DNA from: Bacteroidales bacterium
Lineage (GTDB): Bacteria > Bacteroidota > Bacteroidia > Bacteroidales > P3
NCBI GenBank assembly: GCA_021443125.1
Contig: JABUUQ010000004.1
Span: forward strand, 205,700 to 211,512
DNA length: 5,813 nt
Direction of reading: 5' to 3'
The notes under the pieces: generated by a model
Databases searched by the model: none
Told to the model about the DNA's origin: nothing
What the model saw: the letters and a program-made list of their open reading frames with translations, nothing else
Shown: piece by piece, positions 1 through 5,813 of the stretch
How positions within the stretch are numbered: the first letter of the stretch is position 1
How the letters are laid out: every line of letters starts with the position of its first letter
Made by a program: the position numbers and the translations under genes

Positions 1-165
1 TGGAGTGTTCAGATGGTGGATATGAATGGAAGAGAGGTTTACAGGCAAGACAATTTGAACAATTTTATGGATGAGATAAATGTGGAATCTTTCCCAAGAG
101 GAACCTACATAGTCAATATAGTAACCGGCAAAGGTCGTTGTTCAAAAAAGATAATAGTCAACTAA
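1..165 (+). CDS. C-terminal end of a T9SS-exported protein (type A sorting domain), 5' partial
   Basis: Frame 1 is open from the left edge to a TAA at 163-165 and gives 54 residues, so only the end of the gene is present. The readable part has the pattern of the C-terminal type A sorting domain of type IX secretion cargo: a V.MVDMNGREVY strand-turn-strand, then the FPRGTYIVNIVTG stretch, and a basic end (KKIIVN) before the stop. In known T9SS cargo this domain directs passage through the outer-membrane translocon and is removed at the cell surface. The functional part of the protein lies left of the window, so its activity cannot be judged. The gene converges on the minus-strand genes and ends just before a hairpin terminator. 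The family call rests on the sorting-domain pattern only. Confidence 0.8.
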   Translation, partial: WSVQMVDMNGREVYRQDNLNNFMDEINVESFPRGTYIVNIVTGKGRCSKKIIVN

Positions 166-170
166 TGCTT

Positions 171-207
171 AAAAAGTCTCAGTATTTATAAATGCTGAGA
201 CTTTTTT
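171..207. terminator. Bidirectional intrinsic terminator between convergent genes
   Basis: AAAAAGTCTCAG at 171-182 pairs perfectly with CTGAGACTTTTT at 195-206, a 12-bp stem around a 12-nt AT-rich loop that may pair further. An A tract begins the stem and a T tract ends it, so either strand's transcript would carry a hairpin followed by U's. It lies 5 nt after the stop of the plus-strand gene and about 10 nt past the stop of the minus-strand nucleosidase gene, so it can serve both. Confidence 0.88.
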
Positions 208-216
208 GTTTAGAGT

Positions 217-900
217 TTATAATGTTTCTAAAAAATGTTTGGTAACTTCAAAAGAGTTGTTTGCCATTTCAAGCCAAAAGTCGTTGTATTGCTTTGCGTT
301 GCCTTCTTTTAATGGTATATCGCTGATTATTCTGAAAGAGCAGAAAGCAATATTATGAAGATAGCAGGTTTGGGCAATGGCACAACTTTCCATATCCACA
401 GCCAAAGCTTCTGGAAAATGGCTTAGAATCTCTTTCATCTTTTCTGTTGAGTCAACAAACCAATCGCCTGTAACAATAAGACCTTGATGTATTTTTGTAG
501 GAGTAGAAAGAGATTTTATTTTGTTGAGAATATCTTGTGGAGTATTAAATCTTGCAGGAAGGTCTTGTATTTGTCCGTATTCGTTGTTTTGACCGCAATA
601 AACATCATGATAGGTTACGCAAGAAGAAGCAACAACATCCATTACTTCAAGACAATTGTTTGCACCACCAGCAACACCTGTTGAAATGATTATATCGGGT
701 TGAAAAGCATTTATAAGGTTTTCAGTTCCAATAGCAGCATTTACCTTGCCTATGCCTGAAAGTTGAAGTATGATTTGCTTGTTTTGCAAATTCCCTATAA
801 CATAATTGTAGTTGCCTATTTGCTTTTCTTGTTTGTTTTGCAGAAGTTCTTGTATTTGATTAAACTCCTTACTCATTGCTACAATAATACCTATTTTCAT
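217..900 (-). CDS. mtnN: 5'-methylthioadenosine/S-adenosylhomocysteine nucleosidase (MTAN/Pfs)
   Basis: This is a 227-residue cytoplasmic enzyme of the PNP/UDP phosphorylase family. Family members hydrolyse the glycosidic bond of 5'-methylthioadenosine and S-adenosylhomocysteine, releasing adenine in methionine salvage and the activated methyl cycle. Compared from memory with E. coli MtnN, it keeps the start MKIGII.AM with Glu12, the SGIGKVNAA segment (48-56), the STGVAGG loop (73-79), the YHD and EYGQ motifs (97-110), VTGDWF (123-128), the DMES motif with Met170 and catalytic Glu171, and ISD with catalytic Asp194. Length matches the family (E. coli about 232). The frame can be extended upstream to a TTG at 924, but the family's N-terminus matches the ATG at 900, so I chose that. 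It begins 28 nt after the preceding gene's stop and is probably co-transcribed with it. No LuxS-like gene is in view, so a role in AI-2 synthesis cannot be claimed. Confidence 0.93.
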   Translation of the reverse strand: MKIGIIVAMSKEFNQIQELLQNKQEKQIGNYNYVIGNLQNKQIILQLSGIGKVNAAIGTENLINAFQPDIIISTGVAGGANNCLEVMDVVASSCVTYHDVYCGQNNEYGQIQDLPARFNTPQDILNKIKSLSTPTKIHQGLIVTGDWFVDSTEKMKEILSHFPEALAVDMESCAIAQTCYLHNIAFCSFRIISDIPLKEGNAKQYNDFWLEMANNSFEVTKHFLETL

Positions 901-928
901 GTTCTTTATTTTATAACTCAACAAATTA

Positions 929-3301
929 TTAGAAAGGATAACCTATGCCAAATTGCACTGAAATATCTTTGAATTTTGCATCATCCAAAACAAATCTGTC
1001 TGACAACTCTTTGCTTGGGTCCCAAACTTTTAGTGCAAAATCAAAACGTATAATCATGACGCTTATATTCAAACGCAATCCAAGACCGGCACCCGTTGCT
1101 ATCTCTTTATAGAAGTCCGTGCTTATTTTCCCTCCTTCAAGACCAGAAACATCCCTTAAAGTCCAAATGTTTCCTGCATCAATAAAGGCTGCACCTTCCA
1201 ATACAGAAATCAAAGGGAAACGATATTCGAGATTTAACCCAAAGGCAATGTCTCCAGCTCTGTCATATTTCATTGCCCCGCTTGGTTTGCTGTGTCCAGG
1301 ACCTAACTCTCTCAACTGCCAAGCACGTATATTGTTTGCCCCACCGCCATAGAAACTTTTTTCATAAGGCAAACTTATTGCATTGCCATAAGCAAAGCCC
1401 ACACCTCCATAAACTTTGAAAACTATACTCGAGTGCTGTGATACATAGTTATATCTTACAAAAGAAAAGTCTCCTCTAACATATTGAGAGAAAGGAATAT
1501 TGAAAATGGTATAGTTTCCGTTCTCATCCTTATCGTCATTGAAAGCAAGAGAATAGGCATCCAACACATTGCCGGCAGTTTCTATGTTAGCAGAAAAGTA
1601 ATTGAAATCTCTTTTTCTATCAATCGACTGCCCAGAGTAAATATATGTAAGACGCATATCCATTACCAAGTGGTCAGACATTTGATATTGTATTCTCCTA
1701 TCCATTCTGTTTATCAGTTCTTGGTATTTTGAATCGGTAATATCCATATTTACATAATTCACTTCTATTGGTGTGAAATAGAAATGCTTTTTGTCCGAAG
1801 TATTCCAAGAATAACCATAATTCATATTGAATATGGAACGATTGTAGTTAGAACGTCTTTGAAGGTCATAACCCACTTTTATACTTGTGTGAGGATGAAA
1901 CTTCATACTATAAAATCTTGTAGAGAAAGGAGCAAGGAATCGTGGTAGTTCAAGACCGAAGTCTATACCGCTTTCAAAAGCATTGAAAACCTCCCAGCCT
2001 TTTGCACTGCTTTTGCCAGTAAATATATTACTGTTTATCTCTGCAGACAATTTCAAATTAGCCGTAAAAATCTCTGCACCATGGAAAAGATTCTTATTTA
2101 TAAAACTCAAACTTCCTCCTGCACCAAAATTTGATGAGTTTCCATAGTTAAGACTATTGTTGTTGCTTGCAGAATAGTTCAGTTCAAAAGAAGAAGAAAG
2201 TGAAACGGGCTTGTTCATCGTCAAACGAATATAGCAAGCCAAGTCAAGTGTATCTTTAGACATATCTCCAATATGTTCATAGGACATATCTATATATTTG
2301 AAGTTTCTGAGCAAGAATAAAGAAGAATAAGTGTTCTTACTTGCCAAAGGAGAGTAGAGATTGTTGCTTTGCATTAGAATACAACGCATAAGAGTCTTTT
2401 CCTTAATCAAAGGCTCTGGCATATTGTTTATGAAATACAAAGGCATAACGGCAGATTGCTTTGTCTGCTTGTGATAGAACAAAACCGTATCCAAAGGTGG
2501 CAGATAGTCGGCAGATGTAATAGGTATGTAGTTTGGTTGCAAATAGATTTTGGACACTTTGTATGGCTTATGCTTTTGGTTGTCCTCTGTATTCTTCACT
2601 CTCATCTTTATTTTGGTATGTTCAACACCGCCATCGAGAGTGTCTATTTCGAAAACAACATAACTTGCATTGAAAGCATAATAGCCTTTGTTCTGCATAC
2701 CTGTTGCCACCGAAGAACGAATATCTGCAAGTATGTTTTCATCATACCAATCGCCAGATTTTATTACGTCTTTCTTTATCAGCGAACTTACAACAGGCAA
2801 AAGATTTTCATCATCCGTTGCAATATAGAAAGTATCTATCTTTGCACGTGAAGGAATATATACGTTATAATTCTCTACTCGTCTTTTTTTGTAGTAGGAG
2901 AAAGGAGCATACCATCGCCTTACCAAAGAAAGACTGTCTTCCACCTTTGCAGAAAAACATCCTTTGGTCTTAAGATAGGTAAGCATGTTTTCTTTTGATT
3001 GTTCTGCAAGATACTGGCTGAATTCCACAGGTTTGTCGCCTATGGAGCGAAAAACATTTCTTTCAACCCAATTGCAAGTGCTGTCTTCCCCAGGAGAAGA
3101 AAGAGAATAGATATACATACCCATTTTCATTTGCAAAAACTTTTTGTTTGGGTCTTGTTTGATATAATTGCTCAAATCTCCTTTGGATAGCCCATAGGTT
3201 TCGCCAACATTCACCTTGTTTTTGGAAAGCAAATAGCCTTGTTTGCTTATGTGTTTGCTTGGAGAACAACCCACCAGCAAAACAATGGCAATCAAGAACA
3301 T
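929..3301 (-). other. TamL-like Omp85 (BamA/TamA family) module (residues 405-1194) of the fused gene
   Basis: From the internal ATG this part is 790 residues. It starts with a hydrophobic stretch and the lipobox LVGC (413-416), as in TamL, the lipoprotein TamA relative of Bacteroidota that works with TamB in outer-membrane biogenesis. POTRA-like sequence follows. The clearest repeat is about 580-642, with NKGYYAF at 608-614 and a later strand ending in KIKMRVK; a further unit lies near 651-745. From about 770 the sequence alternates as in a beta-barrel. The Omp85 L6-loop signature is at 1056-1073 (GGGANNIRAW, then ELGPG; Arg1063 is the conserved Arg). It continues with GLNLEYRFPL (1092-1101), GAAFIDAGNIW (1107-1117) and IIRFDFALKVWDPSK (1154-1168). 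The C-terminal residue is Phe1194, typical of barrel assembly signals. No tamB is visible nearby, so assignment to TamL rather than another lipidated Omp85 protein is an inference. Confidence 0.85.
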
Positions 3302-4513
3302 GGAAAGATATGAAAGTATCTTTTTTGTTGCACCTATATTCGCCTTTGTATATTCTGCATTTGTTTTTGATACAGATTCGTATTTTGCCTTGTCGTTCAA
3401 CAAACTTGTTATATGTTCTTTCAACTCGTTTGCATTACTAACATCTTTTGCTCCCTTCAATCTCAATAAGTCCATAGCTTCTTGGAATTTCTTATGATTA
3501 GGACCAAACGAGATAGGTTTTGCAAATACTGTAGCTTCAAGAATGTTGTGTATGCCTTCTCCAAAACCTCCTCCAATATGAACTATGTCTGCAAAACGAT
3601 AAAGATAGGAAAGAATGCCAATGCAGTCTATGATTAAAACTTGCTTGTTTTGAATCTTCGTTTCGTTAGCTTGAGAGTAAGTTATAGAATTTTGAAACAA
3701 GGAAAGAATAGACTCAATATGGGAAGGGTCTGTAAGATGAGGTGCAATAATGATTTTCAGGTTAGGAATATCTTTTGTAGCCTCAGCCACAAGTTTTTCA
3801 TCTTCTGGCCAAGAAGAACCTATAACGAAGATTTTTTCTTCACCCCTGCAAAACTCCTCAACAATAGGAAATGCTTTTTCTTCCTGGCTCATTTTATAAA
3901 CTCTGTCGAAGCGAGTATCTCCGCAAATCGTGGTGTTTTTGTATCCTATTTTGTTTAGAATTTCTTGTGTCTCTGCATTTTGTACAAAAAAGTGGTCAAA
4001 ATTTTTTAGTTGTTTCCTAAACCAAAAAGAATAAGACTTTCTCAAATAATGATTCTTGCGAAGTATGAGAGAAACTTGATATAAAGGAATGTTTTTCAGT
4101 TCAATAATGTAATTATACCAAAATTCATACTTGACAAAGAAGACAATATCGGGATTTGCATGCTTAATGAATTTTTTTGCATTCTTTTTTGTGTCGAAAG
4201 GAAGATAGACAACACAATCAGCCAAAGCATAATTTTTTCTTATCTCATAACCCGAAGGCGAGAAAAAGGAAACCAAGATATTGTAATCGGGCTTGTTTTG
4301 TTTGAACTCCTCAATAAGACTTCTTGCTTGCTCGAATTCTCCCAAAGAAGCACAATGAAACCATGCAGTCTTTTTTGTTTTGTCAAGTTTGTCAAGTTTT
4401 GCAATAGTTTCTTTTTGTCCTGCAATCATTGTCTTTACTTTTGGAACAAACAAAGAGGCAATTTTGCAGGCAAATACAAAGAAATATATAAAGATGTTAT
4501 ATATTGTTCGCAT
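929..4513 (-). CDS. Fused Kdo transferase (WaaA/KdtA) and TamL-like Omp85 outer-membrane lipoprotein, 1194 codons
   Basis: One uninterrupted frame from the ATG at 4513 to the TAA at 929 encodes two proteins that normally come from separate genes. Residues 1-404 are a full-length Kdo transferase, which acts at the inner membrane in LPS core synthesis. Residues 405-1194 are a full-length BamA/TamA-type protein with its own lipoprotein signal (LVGC, Cys416), periplasmic POTRA-like region and C-terminal barrel ending in Phe. There is no linker: the GATKKILSYLS end of the transferase is followed at once by MFLIAIVLLVGC. The two parts belong in different membranes, so I infer that they separate. 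This could occur through lipoprotein signal peptidase cutting before Cys416, internal initiation at the ATG at 3301, or a stop codon hidden by an indel in this sequence. The gene follows the barrel-protein gene by 26 nt and precedes the nucleosidase gene by 28 nt. The two parts are described as separate entries below. Confidence 0.85.
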   Translation of the reverse strand: MRTIYNIFIYFFVFACKIASLFVPKVKTMIAGQKETIAKLDKLDKTKKTAWFHCASLGEFEQARSLIEEFKQNKPDYNILVSFFSPSGYEIRKNYALADCVVYLPFDTKKNAKKFIKHANPDIVFFVKYEFWYNYIIELKNIPLYQVSLILRKNHYLRKSYSFWFRKQLKNFDHFFVQNAETQEILNKIGYKNTTICGDTRFDRVYKMSQEEKAFPIVEEFCRGEEKIFVIGSSWPEDEKLVAEATKDIPNLKIIIAPHLTDPSHIESILSLFQNSITYSQANETKIQNKQVLIIDCIGILSYLYRFADIVHIGGGFGEGIHNILEATVFAKPISFGPNHKKFQEAMDLLRLKGAKDVSNANELKEHITSLLNDKAKYESVSKTNAEYTKANIGATKKILSYLSMFLIAIVLLVGCSPSKHISKQGYLLSKNKVNVGETYGLSKGDLSNYIKQDPNKKFLQMKMGMYIYSLSSPGEDSTCNWVERNVFRSIGDKPVEFSQYLAEQSKENMLTYLKTKGCFSAKVEDSLSLVRRWYAPFSYYKKRRVENYNVYIPSRAKIDTFYIATDDENLLPVVSSLIKKDVIKSGDWYDENILADIRSSVATGMQNKGYYAFNASYVVFEIDTLDGGVEHTKIKMRVKNTEDNQKHKPYKVSKIYLQPNYIPITSADYLPPLDTVLFYHKQTKQSAVMPLYFINNMPEPLIKEKTLMRCILMQSNNLYSPLASKNTYSSLFLLRNFKYIDMSYEHIGDMSKDTLDLACYIRLTMNKPVSLSSSFELNYSASNNNSLNYGNSSNFGAGGSLSFINKNLFHGAEIFTANLKLSAEINSNIFTGKSSAKGWEVFNAFESGIDFGLELPRFLAPFSTRFYSMKFHPHTSIKVGYDLQRRSNYNRSIFNMNYGYSWNTSDKKHFYFTPIEVNYVNMDITDSKYQELINRMDRRIQYQMSDHLVMDMRLTYIYSGQSIDRKRDFNYFSANIETAGNVLDAYSLAFNDDKDENGNYTIFNIPFSQYVRGDFSFVRYNYVSQHSSIVFKVYGGVGFAYGNAISLPYEKSFYGGGANNIRAWQLRELGPGHSKPSGAMKYDRAGDIAFGLNLEYRFPLISVLEGAAFIDAGNIWTLRDVSGLEGGKISTDFYKEIATGAGLGLRLNISVMIIRFDFALKVWDPSKELSDRFVLDDAKFKDISVQFGIGYPF
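3266..3325 (-). other. Internal lipoprotein (type II) signal peptide at the fusion junction
   Basis: Codons 397-416 encode a basic pair (Lys397-Lys398), a hydrophobic run (SYLSMFLIAIVL) and the lipobox LVGC, with Cys416 as the lipid-acceptor site. Starting from the ATG at 3301 alone, the signal would lack any positive n-region. The two lysines that complete it lie in the last helix of the Kdo transferase. The segment therefore appears to serve both as enzyme C-terminus and export signal. Residues after Cys (SPSKHISKQ) lack an acidic surface-export cluster, in keeping with anchoring in the inner leaflet of the outer membrane. Confidence 0.7.
3302..4513 (-). other. waaA: Kdo transferase module (residues 1-404) of the fused gene
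   Basis: This part should be 3-deoxy-D-manno-octulosonic acid transferase, which moves Kdo from CMP-Kdo to lipid A precursor at the cytoplasmic face of the inner membrane. Residues 4-23 are a hydrophobic N-terminal anchor. The Glycos_transf_N domain follows, with HCASLGEFEQ at 53-62. Glu59 corresponds to the catalytic base known in this family. The VKYEFW motif is at 127-132 and CGDTRFDRV at 197-205. The nucleotide-sugar half has GSSWPEDE (232-239), IIAPH (255-259), GGGFGEGIHNILEA (314-327) and SFGPNHKKFQEA (335-346). The C-terminal end NIGATKKILSYLS resembles the usual family end, and about 404 residues is normal for the phylum, so the enzyme looks intact. Whether it adds one Kdo or more cannot be read from sequence. 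Confidence 0.93.
3304..3323. repeat. Small inverted repeat at the kdtA/tamL junction
   Basis: AAAGATA (3304-3310) and TATCTTT (3317-3323) are perfect complements around a 6-nt loop. The stem has a single G-C pair, so it is weak. On the minus strand it overlaps the A6 run and lies directly before the internal ATG at 3301. On the plus strand it is followed by T's. Its position next to the fusion point is the only reason to list it, and chance is a real possibility in such AT-rich DNA. Confidence 0.3.
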
Positions 4514-4539
4514 TGTTTTGTGTCTTGGGATTCTTTTGT

Positions 4540-5340
4540 TTAATAGTAATAAATTTTATCTGCTTTTCTGCCAAAGAAAGGGAACATCCAACCAAGTTTC
4601 AAAGTAAGCATATAATCGTTATACCTCTTATCGTCTCCACTCATCAAATCAAACTGATATTTTCTTGTCATTTTTGTTGATGCATAATAGAGTTGAGCAC
4701 CTACATACCAGTTTGCATAAGTTTTTTTGCTTATATGCATATATCCAACCATGATACTAGCCATAGGACCACGCATTTGTCTGTCGTAACCATAGGCATA
4801 ATCTCCTTCCAAGGCATGAACAGTGCTCATAGTGTATTGATATATTATTTGATGTTGCAGATATCCCACGTTGCCAGTAAGCATAAGGCCTGAATTTGGG
4901 TTGGAAAACCAAAGAGGTATTATTTTGCCCACTCCAAAACTCAAAGAAAGATTTCTATTGTAGGCAACCACTCCTGCATCTGTACCATCTTCTCCAACTA
5001 TGAAAGGATTTGCATCATCGGTAATAAGGTCTGAAAGAATTTCTTCGTAATGCTTCACATTGTTGCTACCAAACTGGAAACAAAAGTCAAGCATATACAA
5101 CCAATTCTTTTGAGTTTTCCAACCAAGAGTAGCATCCACATTGAAAAATGACGAATATCTGTTGCCCATCTCTCCAAACGGGAAAGTCCAACCCACTGCT
5201 CCAGAGAAGAAAGGGGTTGATATAGCTGTATCCTGCCCTGTTATTTCGCTAGATAGCCCTTTGTTGATAGATTGTGCAAACAATGACAAAGGCAAACAAA
5301 GAATAATAAAAATGCCTATCTGTTTATATATTTTTTTCAT
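4540..5340 (-). CDS. Outer-membrane beta-barrel protein of unknown function
   Basis: This is a 266-residue protein with a signal peptide at about 1-22 (MKK basic start, hydrophobic IGIFIILCLPLSLFA). Signal peptidase I should cut before Gln23, a mature N-terminus common in Bacteroidota. The rest alternates polar and hydrophobic residues with many aromatics and ends in IYYY, as expected of a small outer-membrane barrel. Recognisable stretches are GWTFPFGEMGNRYSSFF (50-66), a W-rich strand around 74-90, NPNSGLMLTGNVGYLQHQI (about 147-165), GDYAYGYDRQMRGP and the closing LKLGWMFPFFGRKADKIYYY. From memory this resembles an uncharacterised family found across Bacteroidota, often annotated only as hypothetical or outer-membrane protein. 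I cannot assign a function. It starts 8 nt after the upstream stop and ends 26 nt before the Kdo-transferase fusion, so it is probably co-transcribed with both. Confidence 0.85.
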   Translation of the reverse strand: MKKIYKQIGIFIILCLPLSLFAQSINKGLSSEITGQDTAISTPFFSGAVGWTFPFGEMGNRYSSFFNVDATLGWKTQKNWLYMLDFCFQFGSNNVKHYEEILSDLITDDANPFIVGEDGTDAGVVAYNRNLSLSFGVGKIIPLWFSNPNSGLMLTGNVGYLQHQIIYQYTMSTVHALEGDYAYGYDRQMRGPMASIMVGYMHISKKTYANWYVGAQLYYASTKMTRKYQFDLMSGDDKRYNDYMLTLKLGWMFPFFGRKADKIYYY

Positions 5341-5348
5341 AACTTCTA

Positions 5349-5813
5349 TTATTTTACAACTATAATTTGTTTGCTTATACTCTCGTTTTTGTCAAAAAAT
5401 ACAAGAGTATAAGAGCCTTCATTCAAGAAAGATATATCCAAAAGGCTGTTTCCTTTCTTCAAAACGCCTTTCTTCAAAATTTTCAACTGCAAATCTGCAA
5501 TCATATACTCCATATCTTTTTCCAGTTCTATGTTCAAAAGGTCAGAAGCGGGAACTGGGAAAATTTTTATGCTGTTTCCATTTGCCAAAACCAAGGAATT
5601 GTAGTTTTCTGCAACGAGTTCTATTTCTCCTATGTTTGTTAAATTGCCTGATGCAGAGATATTTATTGTTTTATCGTAGTATCCTTGTTTCGAAAAGGTA
5701 ACGCTGTATTCTCCTGCAAGTATAGGACGGAAGAAATAGCCATTATTGTTAGTGAAAACTTCGGAAGAATCCCTGTCGTGATTGTTTATGCTTATCATTA
5801 CATCGTTCAAATT
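5349..5813 (-). CDS. T9SS-exported protein with carboxypeptidase-regulatory-like domain and type A sorting domain, 5' partial
   Basis: The frame is open to the right edge of the window and ends with TAA at 5349, leaving 154 readable residues. A TTG at 5810 is not taken as a start because the frame continues through the edge. The first 65 or so residues form an Ig-like carboxypeptidase-regulatory fold: a V.ISINNHDRD strand, the turn TNNNGYFFRPILAGEYSVTF, then QGYYDKTINIS. This domain commonly follows the catalytic domain of secreted M14 zinc carboxypeptidases in Bacteroidota. The last 73 residues, from IKIFPVPASDLLNIE to KQIIVVK, are a type A sorting domain, so the product should be exported by the type IX system and anchored or released at the surface. 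A zinc-peptidase identity is plausible, but no catalytic residues are in view. It is followed after 8 nt by the barrel-protein gene. Confidence 0.82.
   Translation of the reverse strand, partial: NLNDVMISINNHDRDSSEVFTNNNGYFFRPILAGEYSVTFSKQGYYDKTINISASGNLTNIGEIELVAENYNSLVLANGNSIKIFPVPASDLLNIELEKDMEYMIADLQLKILKKGVLKKGNSLLDISFLNEGSYTLVFFDKNESISKQIIVVK

Noticed and set aside
901..924. Upstream extension of the nucleosidase to a TTG start at 924
   Set aside because: The ATG at 900 gives the exact N-terminus of the family (MKIGII.AM with Glu12), and the 8 extra residues match nothing expected.
2456..2851. 131-residue plus-strand open frame
   Set aside because: It is antisense to the POTRA-like region of the fused gene, with odd residue composition and no motif, so it is a shadow of the real gene.
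3063..3269. 68-residue minus-strand frame over the start of the TamL part, as a separate gene or a -1 frameshift product
   Set aside because: It overlaps well-supported coding sequence in another frame, begins with TTG, and shows no recognisable domain. As a frameshift tail it would only add sequence without a recognisable function.
3641..3958. 105-residue plus-strand open frame
   Set aside because: It is antisense to the Kdo transferase, which is clearly coding there, and shows no domain.
4160..4543. 127-residue plus-strand open frame opposite the Kdo transferase start
   Set aside because: It lies antisense to a strongly supported enzyme domain, has no family pattern and is rich in Cys, Phe and Ser as expected from reverse reading of AT-rich code.
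5341..5348. Promoter or regulator site immediately before the barrel-protein gene
   Set aside because: Only 8 nt separate it from the upstream stop, and I found no convincing Bacteroidota promoter pair (TTTG and TAnnTTTG) close upstream.
1..5813. CRISPR array, tRNA or rRNA genes, insertion sequences, prophage or defence genes
   Set aside because: Coding sequence fills nearly the whole window. I saw no regular direct repeats, no cloverleaf-like sequence in the short gaps, and no transposase or phage protein motifs.

Overview
The window is AT-rich bacterial DNA that reads as Bacteroidota, probably Bacteroidia. Three things point there: two separate genes ending in type IX secretion (T9SS) type A sorting domains, a TamL-like lipoprotein member of the Omp85 family, and a Kdo transferase with the sequence style of that phylum. 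Genes lack obvious Shine-Dalgarno sequences, which also fits Bacteroidota. I cannot name a genus.

Layout. Positions 1-165 (+) are the 3' end of a T9SS cargo gene. Positions 171-207 hold a hairpin with A and T tracts on either side, placed to terminate transcription from both directions. Everything else is on the minus strand in one closely packed series, read from right to left. It starts with the 3' part of a second T9SS cargo gene (5349-5813, with a carboxypeptidase-regulatory-like domain). After 8 nt comes a 266-residue outer-membrane beta-barrel protein (4540-5340). After 26 nt comes a 1194-codon reading frame (929-4513). After 28 nt comes a 5'-methylthioadenosine/S-adenosylhomocysteine nucleosidase (217-900). 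The gaps and shared strand suggest one transcription unit whose promoter lies beyond the right edge.

The main point of interest is the 1194-codon frame. Residues 1-404 form an apparently complete Kdo transferase (WaaA/KdtA). Residues 405-1194 form an apparently complete TamL-like Omp85 protein, including a lipoprotein signal with the lipobox LVGC at Cys416. No stop codon separates them, and the enzyme's C-terminal helix runs directly into the lipoprotein signal. The Kdo transferase should sit on the cytoplasmic face of the inner membrane and the TamL part in the outer membrane. A simple reading is a polyprotein cut by lipoprotein signal peptidase, or one frame that also supports internal initiation at the ATG at 3301. 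An indel error or a programmed event at the adjacent A6 run cannot be excluded. Together the genes concern envelope building (LPS core sugar addition, outer-membrane protein assembly or transport, T9SS surface cargo), with a housekeeping nucleosidase at the end.
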